The notes under the pieces: generated by a model
What the model was told of the DNA's origin: nothing
Seen by the model: only the letters and a program-made list of their open reading frames with translations
Databases searched by the model: none
Program-made: the position numbers and the translations under genes
Shown: piece by piece, positions 48,820-58,310 of the stretch
Position numbering within the stretch: the stretch's first letter is position 1
Layout: every line of letters begins with the position of its first letter
Source: Sanguibacter hominis ATCC BAA-789
GTDB taxonomy: Bacteria > Actinomycetota > Actinomycetes > Actinomycetales > Cellulomonadaceae
NCBI RefSeq assembly: GCF_012396185.1
Contig: NZ_JAAXOW010000002.1
Coordinates: 496,001-560,000, forward strand
Reading direction: 5' to 3'
Length of the DNA: 64,000 bases

Positions 48820-49640
48820 GCACCCCGTCCGTCGACTCGCGTCTCTCGACGCTCGCTCCCAGGCCCGCGCCCCTGGACCCACGCCGTCTCGATGCCGCGC
48901 ACGCGGTCGTGCTCGCAGCGATCGCCGGCGATCACAACCCTGCCACCGACGCGCCGCACGAGCATGACGCGCAGAAGGGGCAGGAGGCGCGCACCCTGCC
49001 CCTCGACCGCGCGCGTCAGCGACGCCGTGCACGCGGAGCCCTCCTCGCCGCAGCCTGCGTCGTCCTCGGCGTCGCCATGATCCTCGGCCTGCCGCGCGGC
49101 AGCGACTCGCCCGCCTTCGCGACCTGGACGTCGTCGGCGGAGCCCGTCGACCCGGCATCGGTGGCCGCCGAGATCGCCTACTGCGCCGCCCGCACCCAGG
49201 ACCAGGGTGCGCCTGCTGACCCCGTGCTCCTCGAGCGGCGTGGCGACTGGGTCTACGCCATGTTCGCCAGCGGCTCCGGGACCGAGTCGGTCATGTCTGC
49301 GTGCCTCGTCCGGCGCACGGGCGACGCCGGGCTTGCGATCGAGGGAGGCACCGTTGGGGTGGAGGGCACCTGGGAGCGGCCCGCTGCCGACGAGGTGACA
49401 CCGGTCTTCAGCAGCTGGGACCCGACGTGGGCGTCGGCCGGCGGGTATGCCGGGGACGAGGTCGCTCGCGTGGTGCTCTCGGTGGACCGGCCGGGCCGTG
49501 ATCCCCGCACGGTGGTCGCAAGCGTCGCCGATGGCTGGTTCGGAGCCTGGTGGCCGCAGGACGCGCAGCACGTCCGTTACTCCCTGACCTGGTACCTCCA
49601 GGACGGGACCGTCGGGGGCTCGCTCGACAACCAGCGGTGA
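48816..49640 (+). CDS. Single-pass membrane protein coupled to the ECF sigma factor
   Basis: 274 residues. A cytoplasmic N-terminus (about 1-73) contains a charged, His-rich stretch (DAPHEHDAQKGQ) and a basic stop-transfer segment; one membrane helix lies at about 74-92. The outer domain (about 93-274) has two cysteines (in YCAARTQ and SACLVRR) and a Trp-rich end (GWFGAWWPQD). Position and topology suit an anti-sigma factor or a sensor that controls the sigma factor. No zinc-binding HxxxCxxC anti-sigma domain is present, so the call rests on context and size. Confidence 0.62.
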   Translation: MSTPSVDSRLSTLAPRPAPLDPRRLDAAHAVVLAAIAGDHNPATDAPHEHDAQKGQEARTLPLDRARQRRRARGALLAAACVVLGVAMILGLPRGSDSPAFATWTSSAEPVDPASVAAEIAYCAARTQDQGAPADPVLLERRGDWVYAMFASGSGTESVMSACLVRRTGDAGLAIEGGTVGVEGTWERPAADEVTPVFSSWDPTWASAGGYAGDEVARVVLSVDRPGRDPRTVVASVADGWFGAWWPQDAQHVRYSLTWYLQDGTVGGSLDNQR

Positions 49641-49659
49641 GACCTCCCGTCGGCGACGG

Positions 49660-50595
49660 TCAGCAGTACGGGTGGTGCTCGTGGTCCACGTGGCCCGCTG
49701 GCTCGAGCTGGAACGTCGAGTGGTCGACTGCGACATCGAAGTGGGACGCGACGCACTCCTGGAGCGCATCGAGGATGCGCGGCGCGTGCCCGTCCGCGAA
49801 GCACGAGTCCTCCACCACGACGTGCGCGGAGATCACCGGCAGGCCGGTCGCGACGAGGGAGGCGTGCAGGTCGTGCACGTCGAGCACGTGCTCGACCTCG
49901 AGCATGTGGGCACGGACGTCGTCCAGGTCCAGGCCGGGCGGCGCGGACTCGAGGAGCACGTCGCCCGTCTCCCGCAGGAGCCGCAGCGCACGCGGCAGGA
50001 TGAGCGCACCGATGACGAGGCCAGCGACCGCGTCGGCCTGCAGCCATCCCGTGGTCCGGATGAGGATCGCGGCGACGATCACCGCGACGGACCCGAGGGC
50101 GTCGTTGAGCACCTCGAGGAACGCAGCCCGCATGTTGAAGCTCGACCGTCGCCCACCCGCGAGGACCGCGATGGACACCAGGTTGCCGACCAGGCCGACG
50201 ACGCCGAAGACGAGCAGCTCGGTCGACGGCACCTCGGGCGGGTCGAAGAACCGCTGCACGCCCTCGACGAGCACGTACACGCCGACGACGAGCAGGAGCG
50301 TCGCCTGCGCGGCGGCAGCCACGACCTCGATCCGGCGCCACCCCCACGTCCGCCGCGACGTCGCTGGCCTGGCCGAGAGCGCGGCGGCGCCGAGCGCCAT
50401 GCCGAGCCCGGCGGTGTCGGTGAGCATGTGCACCGTGTCGACGAGGAGCGCGAGGCTGCCTGTGACCACCGCGCCGACGGCCTGCGCGAGCAGGATCACC
50501 GCAGTGACGGTGAACGCGACGGTCAGGCGGCCCCGCTGGTCAGCGGGATCGAGCCCTGCCCCGTGATCGTGCCCCGCGTGCCCGTCCCTGCTCAT
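49660..50595 (-). CDS. Cation diffusion facilitator (CzcD-like) transporter
   Basis: 311 residues, six membrane helices and a C-terminal cytoplasmic domain. Both ends are His-rich (HAGHDHG; HVDHEHHPYC), as in zinc/cadmium exporters. The first metal pair HxxxD in helix 2 is intact (VHMLTD), while in helix 5 the usual His is Glu (EVLNDALGS). It would export divalent cations such as zinc against protons. A TAGGAT box 6 nt before the ATG suggests a leaderless message, and a long hairpin separates it from der upstream. Confidence 0.88.
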   Translation of the reverse strand: MSRDGHAGHDHGAGLDPADQRGRLTVAFTVTAVILLAQAVGAVVTGSLALLVDTVHMLTDTAGLGMALGAAALSARPATSRRTWGWRRIEVVAAAAQATLLLVVGVYVLVEGVQRFFDPPEVPSTELLVFGVVGLVGNLVSIAVLAGGRRSSFNMRAAFLEVLNDALGSVAVIVAAILIRTTGWLQADAVAGLVIGALILPRALRLLRETGDVLLESAPPGLDLDDVRAHMLEVEHVLDVHDLHASLVATGLPVISAHVVVEDSCFADGHAPRILDALQECVASHFDVAVDHSTFQLEPAGHVDHEHHPYC

Positions 50596-50601
50596 CCAGC
50601 G

Positions 50602-50607
50602 ATCCTA
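50602..50607 (-). promoter_or_regulatory. -10 box of the cation transporter gene, leaderless type
   Basis: TAGGAT on the minus strand, 6 nt before the ATG at 50595. The six bases before the ATG (CGCTGG) are the same as before the gene at 35489. Confidence 0.5.
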
Positions 50608-50628
50608 GCCACCCGTCCCCGGAAGCGA

Positions 50629-50673
50629 GAATGTGCGCGATCTGCTGCCCAGAGCAGCAGATCGCGCACATTC
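50629..50673 (-). terminator. der terminator, long perfect hairpin
   Basis: Perfect 19-bp stem (arms 50629-50647 and 50655-50673) with a 7-nt loop, 20 nt after the der stop. It is unusually long and less GC-biased than other hairpins here and could also be a copy of a dispersed palindromic repeat. Confidence 0.75.
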
Positions 50674-50692
50674 GTGGCGGCAGTTCGTCGGA

Positions 50693-52234
50693 TCAGCGCT
50701 TGCGCTTCTCGCGCACGCGCACCGAGATCTCGATCGGCGTGCCCTCGAAGTCGAACGTCTCGCGCAGGCGTCGCTCGACGAAGCGACGGTAGCCCGCCTC
50801 GATGAAGCCGGACGCGAAGATCACGAAGCGCGGCGGGCGCGTCGAGACCTGGGTCGCGAACAGGATGCGCGGCTGCTTGCCGCCGCGCAGCGGGTGCGGG
50901 TGCGCGGCCACGAGCTCGCCGAGGAACGCGTTGAGACGGCCGGTCGGGATGCGCCGCTCCCAGTTCTCGAGGGAGTGCTCGAGCGCCGGCACGAGCTTCT
51001 CCGCGTGCCAGCCGGTCTTCGCCGAGAGGTTCACGCGCGGCGCCCACTGGATCTGGACGAGGTCCTTCTCGATCTCACGCTCGAGGTACTTGCGGCGGTC
51101 CTCGTCCATGAGGTCCCACTTGTTGTACGCGATGACGAGGGCGCGGCCCGCGTCGACGACCTGCTGGATGACGCGCGTGTCCTGCTCCGTCATCGGCACG
51201 GAGGCGTCGACGAGCACGACGGCGACCTCAGCCTTCTCGATCGCGGCCTGGGTGCGCAGCGACGCGTAGAAGTCGGCACCGGACGTCTGGTGGACGCGGC
51301 GCCGGATACCGGCGGTGTCGACGAACCACCACGGCACGCCCTTGAGCTCGATGAGCTCGTCGACCGGGTCGCGTGTCGTTCCCGCGAGCTCGTCGACGAC
51401 GACGCGGTTCGAGCCCGCGACCTTGTTAAGCAGGGAGGACTTGCCGACATTCGGGCGACCGACGAGCGCGACCCGTCGGGGGCCGTCCGCACGGGCGACA
51501 CCATGAGCCGTCTCGGTCGGCAGCGCCTTCATCGCGGCGTCGAGCAGGTCGCCCGTGCCACGGCCGTGCAGCGCGGACACGGGGTGCGGCTCGCCGAGGC
51601 CGAGGCTCCACAGCTCGGTCGCGTCCGCCTCGGAGCGCGGGCCGTCGACCTTGTTGGCGCACAGCACGACGGGCTTCTTCGCTCGGCGCAGGAGACGCAC
51701 GACGTGCTCGTCGGTCGCCGTCGGGCCGACGGTCGCGTCGACGACGAAGAGCACTGCGTCGGCGAGGTCGATCGCGATCTCGGCCTGCTTGGCGACCGAG
51801 GCGTCGATGCCCATGACGTCGGTCTCCCAGCCGCCCGTGTCGACGAGCGTGAACTGCCGGCCCGACCACTCGGCCTGGTACGACACGCGGTCGCGGGTCA
51901 CGCCGGGCTTGTCCTCGACGACAGCCTCGCGCCGGCCGATGATGCGGTTGACCAGGGTCGACTTGCCGACGTTCGGGCGACCGACGACCGCGAGGACGGG
52001 AAGTGCGGCGGGCCCGTGGAGGTCGTCCAGGTCATCCTCGTCGAGGTCGAGGAGAGCGAGGTCGTCCTCACCGAGCTCGTAGTCGGCAAGGCCGCTGCGG
52101 AGCATCTCCTCGCGCGCGGCGTCGGCCTCGGCATCCTCGGAGTACGCGGGCACCTGGTCGGCGACAGCCGCGGTCTCGTCGGTGTCCTGGTGCGTGAGGG
52201 CAGCGTCGGGCCGGGTCTCGTCGGGCGAAGTCAT
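50693..52234 (-). CDS. der: Ribosome assembly GTPase Der (EngA)
   Basis: 513 residues. Two tandem G domains, each with GRPNVGKS (85-92 and about 257-264), DTxG and NKxD motifs ([22 protein letters not shown]), then the C-terminal KH-like domain. Der works in 50S subunit maturation. The first 78 residues form an acidic extension ([19 protein letters not shown]) that is common in actinobacterial Der. ATG at 52234 has GATGAT 6 nt upstream; an in-frame ATG 60 nt upstream is possible. Confidence 0.95.
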   Translation of the reverse strand: MTSPDETRPDAALTHQDTDETAAVADQVPAYSEDAEADAAREEMLRSGLADYELGEDDLALLDLDEDDLDDLHGPAALPVLAVVGRPNVGKSTLVNRIIGRREAVVEDKPGVTRDRVSYQAEWSGRQFTLVDTGGWETDVMGIDASVAKQAEIAIDLADAVLFVVDATVGPTATDEHVVRLLRRAKKPVVLCANKVDGPRSEADATELWSLGLGEPHPVSALHGRGTGDLLDAAMKALPTETAHGVARADGPRRVALVGRPNVGKSSLLNKVAGSNRVVVDELAGTTRDPVDELIELKGVPWWFVDTAGIRRRVHQTSGADFYASLRTQAAIEKAEVAVVLVDASVPMTEQDTRVIQQVVDAGRALVIAYNKWDLMDEDRRKYLEREIEKDLVQIQWAPRVNLSAKTGWHAEKLVPALEHSLENWERRIPTGRLNAFLGELVAAHPHPLRGGKQPRILFATQVSTRPPRFVIFASGFIEAGYRRFVERRLRETFDFEGTPIEISVRVREKRKR

Positions 52235-52323
52235 GGCCCTATCATCCCAGGCTTGCGCGCCCGGGGCGACCATCGCCGCGACCTGCTCGGTCACACCCCG
52301 CCGGGTGACGCCCGCGCAGGACG

Positions 52324-53028
52324 TCAGTCCGCCTGGACGACCGACCCGCCTCCGGGTGCGACAGCACCCGGGTCGTCCAGCGGGAGCGCGATGCCCGAGA
52401 GCTCGACCGCGGCCTCGACGGTGACCTTCAGGGCGCTCGCGACGAGCTGCGCGTACTGCTCCTGGGCCTGCTTGCCCGTCGTGCCCGGCGCACGCTCCAT
52501 CGTGACGGGCTCACCGATCAGGACGAACAGACGGCGCCGGAACCCCGGCAGCCGCCCAGATCCCTCTCCCGTCCGCCGCGTCCCGAGGACGGCAGCGGGA
52601 ACGACGGGAGCCCCGGACGCGAGCGCGAGCCACGCCACGCCCCCACGCACCTCCGACAGGTCGCCGCGCCCGCGGCGCCCCTCCGGGAAGATCCCGACGA
52701 CGTCACCGCGCTTGAGCACCGACAGCGCTGCAGCGAGGGCCGGGCGACCGTTCTCGCGGTCGACCGGGATCTGACCCGACCACCGCAGGAACGAGCCGAT
52801 CGGCCCTCGGAACATCGACTCCTTGATCATCATGTGCACGGGCCGCGGGCTCACGCCGAACACGATGGGACCGTCGATGACACCCGTGTGGTTGGCCGCG
52901 ATGATCACCGGGCCGTCGGCCGGCATGTTCTCGGCGCCCACGACGCGGGTACGCCAGACGACCCGCGACAACAGCCAGCCGGCCGGCGTGGCCCGGCGCG
53001 CTGCAGGCAGGGACGCCGCCGTGCTCAC
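52324..53028 (-). CDS. 1-acylglycerol-3-phosphate acyltransferase-like protein (PlsC family)
   Basis: 234 residues. H-x4-D catalytic pair at His47 and Asp52 (ANHTGVID) and the substrate motif FPEG (114-117). The family transfers acyl chains to lysophosphatidate or related lipids at the membrane. It lies between cmk and der with its ATG overlapping the cmk stop (ATGA), a common actinobacterial insertion in the cmk-der series. Several PlsC paralogues usually exist, so the exact substrate is open. Confidence 0.88.
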   Translation of the reverse strand: MSTAASLPAARRATPAGWLLSRVVWRTRVVGAENMPADGPVIIAANHTGVIDGPIVFGVSPRPVHMMIKESMFRGPIGSFLRWSGQIPVDRENGRPALAAALSVLKRGDVVGIFPEGRRGRGDLSEVRGGVAWLALASGAPVVPAAVLGTRRTGEGSGRLPGFRRRLFVLIGEPVTMERAPGTTGKQAQEQYAQLVASALKVTVEAAVELSGIALPLDDPGAVAPGGGSVVQAD

Positions 53029-53792
53029 AGGACGGTCGACGTGTCGGCCGGCGCGGCCTCGCGCACCCCCGCGACCTGCGCGACGACGTCGAGCACCGCC
53101 TGGATCGTCTGCTCGAAGTCGAGGTCGGACGAGTCGACCGTCACCACGCCGTCAGCCGCGACCTGGAACTCGACGACGGTCGAGTCGTCACGGTCGCGCC
53201 GCAGCACCTGGTCCTTGGTCGCCTCGACAGCCTCCGTGCCAGCGTCCCCGTGCAGCTCGAGCGCGCGACGCGCGAGGCGCGCCTCCTCGCTCGCGGTGAG
53301 CAGGACGCGCGCGTCGGCGTCGGGCGCGACGACGGTCGTGATGTCGCGGCCCTCCGCGACGACGCCGCGACCTCCCGAGAACCCGCCGAGCGCCTTCTGC
53401 GCGTCGATCAGCGCACGCTGCAGGCGGCCGAGCTCGGCGCGGACCTCGAGGTTCGTCGCGACCGCACTGACCTTCTCCGAGATGCGGGTCGTGCGGATGT
53501 CCTCACGAACGTCGTGCCCGTCGATGAGCACCGACTCGACCGACGGGTCGACGCCCATCTCGAGCGGCATCGTGCGGACGGCCTCGGCGACCGCGTCGCG
53601 GTCAGCGAGGTCGAGACCGAGGTGCAGGCACCACCAGGTCGCCGCGCGGTACGTCGCGCCCGTGTCGAGGTACGCGAGGCCGAGACGGCGGGCGACCGCC
53701 TTCGACACGCTCGACTTGCCTGACCCGGACGGTCCGTCGACCGCGATGACGACGGGGTGGCGCTCCTCGTGCTGCATGCTCGTGCTCTCCAT
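53025..53792 (-). CDS. cmk: Cytidylate kinase
   Basis: 255 residues. P-loop GPSGSGKSS (20-28), LDTGATYRA and the CMP-binding EGRDITTVVAPDADARVLLTA segment identify it. It phosphorylates CMP and dCMP. ATG at 53792 is used; ATG at 53777 with GGAG 9 nt upstream is a fair alternative. rluB ends 25 nt upstream and the acyltransferase gene overlaps the stop. Confidence 0.94.
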   Translation of the reverse strand: MESTSMQHEERHPVVIAVDGPSGSGKSSVSKAVARRLGLAYLDTGATYRAATWWCLHLGLDLADRDAVAEAVRTMPLEMGVDPSVESVLIDGHDVREDIRTTRISEKVSAVATNLEVRAELGRLQRALIDAQKALGGFSGGRGVVAEGRDITTVVAPDADARVLLTASEEARLARRALELHGDAGTEAVEATKDQVLRRDRDDSTVVEFQVAADGVVTVDSSDLDFEQTIQAVLDVVAQVAGVREAAPADTSTVL

Positions 53793-53817
53793 CAGTGGTG
53801 GTCCTGGGACGTGCGCG

Positions 53818-54786
53818 TCAGAGGCCGACGGCGGACATCAGCGTGCCGAGCTCGGTCTTGCCGAGCACGCGGTGCCGACCGGGCGGCAGGTCGTTCAGAC
53901 GGATCGGGCCCATCTGGACGCGCACGAGGCGCGTGACCTTGTGGCCCACCGCGTCGAACATGCGGCGCACGATGCGGTTGCGCCCCTCGTGCAGGATCAC
54001 CTCGACGAGGCTCGCCTGCGGAGTCGAGTCGACGACCCGGTAGCGGTCGAGGCGAGCGAGGCCGTCGTCGAGGTCGACACCGTGGATGAGCGCGTCACCG
54101 ACACGCGGCGTGACGCGACCCTCGACCTCGACGAGGTACGTCTTCGCGATCCCGTACTTGGGGTGCGTCAGACGGTTGGCGAGCTCGCCATCGTTCGTGA
54201 GGATCAGCAGGCCCTCGCTGTCCTGGTCGAGACGACCGACGTGGAAGAGACGCTCGGAGCGGTTCTTGAAGAAGTCCGCGAGACAGGGGCGCCCCTCCGG
54301 GTCGTCCATCGAGGAGACGACGCCGAGCGGCTTGTTGAAGATGATCGTGATCTTCGAGTCGTCGAGCTGGATGCGCAGTCCGTCGACGTGCACGGACTGC
54401 ACGTTCGGGTCGATGCGCACGCCGAGCTCGAGGACGATCTGACCATCGACCTCGACGCGGCCCTGCTCGATCAGCTGCTCGCACGCGCGGCGCGAGCCGA
54501 GGCCCGCCTGGGCGAGCACCTTCTGCAGGCGGACGCCGTCCGCGGTGTGCACGTCGACGTCGGGCTTCGCCTCGCGCGGCTCCCGGCGGGCGACCTCGGG
54601 GCGCGCTCCGCGCGGAGGCTCGTTGCGCGCGCCACGTGCAGGCCCGCGGGCTGCGCCGCGACCGGCCTGCGGTCGCCCGCCCGTGCCGCCCCGCGCGGGC
54701 TGGCCGCCACCCTGGCCGCCGCCCTGGCCGCGAGACCGTCCTGCACCGTTCTGACGACCGCCACGGCCGTTCCCGCTGCTGCTCAC
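53818..54786 (-). CDS. rluB: 23S rRNA pseudouridine synthase, RluB/RsuA family
   Basis: 322 residues. The first 75 are Gly/Arg/Gln-rich and probably disordered. An S4 RNA-binding domain follows (about 85-130, RLQKVLAQAGLGSRRACEQLI), then the catalytic domain with Asp187 in GRLDQDSEGLL and the closing motif EGRNRIVRRMF. Its place after scpA-scpB and before cmk is standard. The ATG overlaps the scpB stop (ATGA). The modified base is assumed from RluB and not shown. Confidence 0.92.
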   Translation of the reverse strand: MSSSGNGRGGRQNGAGRSRGQGGGQGGGQPARGGTGGRPQAGRGAARGPARGARNEPPRGARPEVARREPREAKPDVDVHTADGVRLQKVLAQAGLGSRRACEQLIEQGRVEVDGQIVLELGVRIDPNVQSVHVDGLRIQLDDSKITIIFNKPLGVVSSMDDPEGRPCLADFFKNRSERLFHVGRLDQDSEGLLILTNDGELANRLTHPKYGIAKTYLVEVEGRVTPRVGDALIHGVDLDDGLARLDRYRVVDSTPQASLVEVILHEGRNRIVRRMFDAVGHKVTRLVRVQMGPIRLNDLPPGRHRVLGKTELGTLMSAVGL

Positions 54787-55475
54787 TGCTGCTCCTTCAT
54801 GCTGGTCGGCGAGCTGGGCTCACCGGGGACCGTCGTCACGCGGGTCTGCGGGCCGAGGTCGTCGAGACCGTCGATGTCCGGCAGGTAGGGCGCGAGCGGC
54901 GGAAGCTGGTCGAGCGAGGTGAATCCCATGCGCTCGAGGAACGAGGCGGTCGTGCCGTAGAGATGGGCCCCGCTGGGCTCTGTCCCGACCTCCGCGACCA
55001 GGCCTCGTGCTACCAGGGTACGCATGACGCCGTCGACGTTCACACCGCGCACCGCCGAGACCTGCCCGCGCGTGACCGGCTGACGGTAGGCGACGACGGC
55101 GAGAGTCTCGAGCGCCGCCTGCGTGAGGCGGGCGGTCTGCCCCTCGAGGACGACCTGCGCCACGACGTCGGCGAACGCCGGCGCAGAGTAGACGCGCCAC
55201 CCTCCGCCGACCTGGCGCAGCTCGAAGCCGCGCCGCTCGTCGCGGTAGGACGCGACCATCGTGTCGAGCGTCACGGCGACCTCGACGACCGGGACACCCG
55301 TCACCTGGGCGAGCCGCTCGACGGAGACAGGCTTGTCGACGATCATCAGCACCGCCTCGAGCGCGCCCCGCAGGCCGCCCGGGAGGTCGCGCACGTCGAC
55401 CTGACCGTCCGTGCCGGGCACGCGTGGCACCTCCCCCTCCAGCACGTCCGCCCCTCCGGCGTCGGTCTCGCTCAT
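54783..55475 (-). CDS. scpB: Segregation and condensation protein B
   Basis: 230 residues with two winged-helix domains (GGLRGALEAVLMIVDKPVSVERLAQVTG and LTQAALETLAVVAYRQPVTRGQVSAVRGVN). It binds ScpA and the SMC ATPase to condense the chromosome. ACAGGAGG precedes the ATG, which overlaps the scpA stop by 4 nt. Short Pro/Ser-rich tail. Confidence 0.94.
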   Translation of the reverse strand: MSETDAGGADVLEGEVPRVPGTDGQVDVRDLPGGLRGALEAVLMIVDKPVSVERLAQVTGVPVVEVAVTLDTMVASYRDERRGFELRQVGGGWRVYSAPAFADVVAQVVLEGQTARLTQAALETLAVVAYRQPVTRGQVSAVRGVNVDGVMRTLVARGLVAEVGTEPSGAHLYGTTASFLERMGFTSLDQLPPLAPYLPDIDGLDDLGPQTRVTTVPGEPSSPTSMKEQQ

Positions 55476-56368
55476 GACTCGTCCTCCTGTGCTCCGGCGA
55501 CGACCGGCACGGGCGCCCCCTCGAACTCGTCGATCGACGACACGTCTGCCTCCCGGTCCCCCGCGACCCAGCGGACCGTCAGGTCGCCGAGCGGGCTCGC
55601 CTGGTCGAATGCGATGCTCCCGTCGCGGAACAGCTCGAGCAGCGCGAGGAACCGCACGACGACGACCAGGGTGTCGTCGGCGTCCGCCACGAGGGCGCGG
55701 AACGACGTCGTACCGCGGCGCTTGAGGTGCGCGACGACGATCGCTGCCTGCTCGCGCACGCTGACCGCCGGCGCGTGCAGGTGCGACAGATCGACGCCGG
55801 GTGGCGGCGCCTGCGGGCGCAGCGCCTTCGCAGCGATCGCCGCGAGCCCCTCGGGTCCGAGCGTCCACACGAGCTCGGGCAGCAGGCTCGCGTGCTGCGG
55901 CTCGAGCGAGACGGACCGCGGGAACCGGCGCCCCTCGTCGGCGAGGCGCTGCGCGATCGTCCGCGACACGTCCTTGTAGGCCCGGTACTGCAGGAGCCGG
56001 GCGAACAGCAGGTCACGCGCCTCGAGCAGCTCGAGGTCCTCCTCGTCCTCGACGTCGCCCGTCGGCAGGAGCCGGGCCGCCTTGAGGTCGAGCAGCGTCG
56101 CTGCGACGACCAGGAACTCCGACGCGGTGCTCAGGTCCCACGAGCCCGTCACGCCGTCGTGCGACGCGCTCTCGGCTGCGCGGATGTAGGCGATGAACTC
56201 GTCCGTCACGCGCGCGAGCGCCACCTCGGTGATGTCGAGCCGGTGCTTCGCGATGAGCGACAGCAGCAGGTCGAACGGCCCCGAGAAGTTCTCGAGGTGC
56301 ACCTCGAAGGTGCCTGCCGGTGCGGGCTGGGACGCGGCCGCTCCGGTCGCGTCAGGCGGCGTCGCCAC
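55472..56368 (-). CDS. scpA: Segregation and condensation protein A
   Basis: 298 residues. Kleisin of the SMC complex with the typical N-terminal domain (FEVHLENFSGPFDLLLSLIAKHRLDITEVALARVTDEF) and a C-terminal winged helix (LVVVVRFLALLELFRDGSIAFDQ). The start is uncertain: GTG at 56368 overlaps parA by 17 nt; GTG at 56383 is also in frame. The conserved domain begins about 17 residues later in either case. Confidence 0.93.
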   Translation of the reverse strand: MATPPDATGAAASQPAPAGTFEVHLENFSGPFDLLLSLIAKHRLDITEVALARVTDEFIAYIRAAESASHDGVTGSWDLSTASEFLVVAATLLDLKAARLLPTGDVEDEEDLELLEARDLLFARLLQYRAYKDVSRTIAQRLADEGRRFPRSVSLEPQHASLLPELVWTLGPEGLAAIAAKALRPQAPPPGVDLSHLHAPAVSVREQAAIVVAHLKRRGTTSFRALVADADDTLVVVVRFLALLELFRDGSIAFDQASPLGDLTVRWVAGDREADVSSIDEFEGAPVPVVAGAQEDES

Positions 56369-57227
56369 GGGCGACGAGCTCACGAGCGAGCTGGCGGTAC
56401 GCCGCCGCACCCGAGTGGTGAGGCGCGTACGTCGTGATCGGCTCTGCCGCGACCGACGCGTCCGGGAACTTCACCGTGCGGCCGATGACCGTGTGCATGA
56501 GCCGGTCGCCGAACGCCTCGTGGACGCGCTGGACGACCTCGCGGGAGTGCAGCGTGCGCGGGTCGTACATCGTCGCGACGATGCCGTCGACCTCGAGGCG
56601 CGGGTTGAGGCGGTCGCGAACCTTGTCGATCGTCTCGATGAGCAGCGCGACGCCGCGGAGCGCGAAGAACTCGCACTCGAGCGGGATGACGACGCCGTGC
56701 GCGGCGGTCAGGGCGTTGACGGTGAGCAGGCCGAGCGACGGCTGGCAGTCGATCAGCACGACGTCGTAGTCGTCGAGGACCGGACGCAGCACCCGCGCGA
56801 GGACGTTCTCACGGGCGACCTCGCCGACGAGCTGGACCTCCGCTGCGGACAGGTCGATGTTCGCGGGCAGCAGGTCGAGGTTCTCGACAGCGGTCTGCCG
56901 GATGATCGACCGGATGTCCGCCCCCCGCTCCATGAGCAGGTTGTAGATCGTCTGGTCGAGCTCGTGCGCGTTGATGCCCAGGCCCACGGACGCGGCGCCC
57001 TGCGGGTCGAAGTCGACGATGAGCACGCGGCGGCCGTACTCGGCGAGAGCGGCCGCGAGGTTGATCGTCGTCGTCGTCTTGCCGACGCCGCCCTTCTGGT
57101 TGCACATCGCGATGATCCGCGCCGGGCCGTGGCTCGCGAGCGGGGCGGGCGCCCGGAAGACGGGCAGAGGCCGACCCACGGCGTCCAGGGTTGCCGAGAG
57201 GACGGGGTTCTGGGCCTGGCTGTTCAC
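56352..57227 (-). CDS. ParA-family ATPase of the scpAB operon
   Basis: 291 residues. Deviant Walker A KGGVGKTT (45-52), VDFDPQGAASVGLG and a later VLIDCQPSLGLLTVNAL segment are typical of ParA/Soj. No parB follows; the gene heads scpA-scpB, so this is the second chromosomal ParA found in many actinobacteria and not the origin-proximal partner of ParB. It may help load or position the SMC complex, by inference. GTG start, with TACCGT 6 nt before it (leaderless type). Confidence 0.9.
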   Translation of the reverse strand: MNSQAQNPVLSATLDAVGRPLPVFRAPAPLASHGPARIIAMCNQKGGVGKTTTTINLAAALAEYGRRVLIVDFDPQGAASVGLGINAHELDQTIYNLLMERGADIRSIIRQTAVENLDLLPANIDLSAAEVQLVGEVARENVLARVLRPVLDDYDVVLIDCQPSLGLLTVNALTAAHGVVIPLECEFFALRGVALLIETIDKVRDRLNPRLEVDGIVATMYDPRTLHSREVVQRVHEAFGDRLMHTVIGRTVKFPDASVAAEPITTYAPHHSGAAAYRQLARELVARGDAA

Positions 57228-57233
57228 GTGCCT

Positions 57234-57239
57234 ACGGTA
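57234..57239 (-). promoter_or_regulatory. -10 box of the parA-like gene, leaderless type
   Basis: TACCGT on the minus strand, 6 nt before the GTG, in the 36-nt gap after xerD. No ribosome site is visible. Confidence 0.4.
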
Positions 57240-57263
57240 TCGCAGCGCACCCCGGCGGCCCGC

Positions 57264-58256
57264 TCATCTGCGGCCGAGCGCGCGAGGGTGTGCCGCGACG
57301 TACATCTCACGCAGGGCGTCCGGCGTCACGAGCGTGTAGATCTGCGTGGTCGTCACCGAGGCGTGCCCCAAGAGCTCCTGGACGACTCTCACGTCCGCAC
57401 CGCCCTGGAGCAGGTGCGTCGCGAACGAGTGCCGCAGCGTGTGGGGAGACACCCGTTCGGGCGACTCGATGCCTGAACGCTCGGACGCGCTGCGCAGCAC
57501 CGCCCACGCGCTCTGCCGGGAGAGCGGGTTGCCGCGCGTGTTGAGGAACACGGTGGGGACTCCCCTGCCGGCGCTGGCGAGCGCTGGCCGCGCTCGCACG
57601 AGGTAGGCCTCGATCGCGTCGCACGCGTACGAGCCGAGCGGGACGATGCGCTCCTTGCGGCCCTTGCCGAAGAGGCGGACGCTCGCTGCTCCCCGCGTCA
57701 GGTCGAGGTCGTCGACGGTGAGACCGACCGCCTCCGAGATGCGCGCACCGGTCGAGTAGACGAGCTCGAGGAGAGCGCGGTCGCGGAGCGGCACGGGCCC
57801 GTCGCCGGTGCCCGCCGCCTCGATGATGCGCGTGACGTCCTCGACGCTGATCGCCTTCGGCAGGCGTCGCGGCTGCGCGGGTGGGCGCAGCGCGGTGGCC
57901 GGGTTGACGCGCACCGTCCCCTCGAGCTCGCAGAACCGCAGCCAGCCTCGCACGGCCGCGATCGAGCGGGCGGTCGACGACGCCGAGAGCGTCGTGCCGC
58001 CGTCGTCCCCGGTGCGCACCGCGGCCACGTACGCCTCGAGGTCCTCGGGGGCCACGCTGTCGGGCGTCTGGACTCCGCGGGAGGCGAGGAAGGCGACGTG
58101 GCGCTCCAGGTCGCGCCGGTAGGCGTCGAGCGTGTTCGGGGACAGGCCCCGCTCGACGCGCAGGTGCGCAAGGTACTGGCGCACGGTCCGGTCGAGACCT
58201 GACGGCACCTCGACGGCTGCGTCGCCGCCGGTCACGGGGGCGTCGGCGTCGGTCAT
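57264..58256 (-). CDS. xerD: Site-specific tyrosine recombinase XerD
   Basis: 330 residues. N-terminal SAM-like DNA-binding domain (about 22-115, [24 protein letters not shown]) and catalytic domain with all active residues: Arg172, Lys198, His272, Arg275, His298 and Tyr307. It resolves chromosome dimers at dif. Its place before parA-scpAB is the normal actinobacterial location of xerD and there is no sign of an integron or prophage. TAGCCT 7 nt before the ATG suggests a leaderless message. Confidence 0.94.
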   Translation of the reverse strand: MTDADAPVTGGDAAVEVPSGLDRTVRQYLAHLRVERGLSPNTLDAYRRDLERHVAFLASRGVQTPDSVAPEDLEAYVAAVRTGDDGGTTLSASSTARSIAAVRGWLRFCELEGTVRVNPATALRPPAQPRRLPKAISVEDVTRIIEAAGTGDGPVPLRDRALLELVYSTGARISEAVGLTVDDLDLTRGAASVRLFGKGRKERIVPLGSYACDAIEAYLVRARPALASAGRGVPTVFLNTRGNPLSRQSAWAVLRSASERSGIESPERVSPHTLRHSFATHLLQGGADVRVVQELLGHASVTTTQIYTLVTPDALREMYVAAHPRALGRR

Positions 58257-58263
58257 GCGCGCC

Positions 58264-58269
58264 AGGCTA
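58264..58269 (-). promoter_or_regulatory. -10 box of xerD, leaderless type
   Basis: TAGCCT on the minus strand, 7 nt before the xerD ATG, in the 54-nt gap after ctaB. Confidence 0.5.
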
Positions 58270-58310
58270 CGCCGATCCCGACCTGACGCGCAGGTACGCG
58301 CCGCGGCGCG

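Noticed and set aside
57264-58256. Tyrosine recombinase as a sign of a mobile element
   Set aside because: Sequence and the xerD-parA-scpAB context are those of housekeeping XerD; no att repeats or cargo genes are seen.
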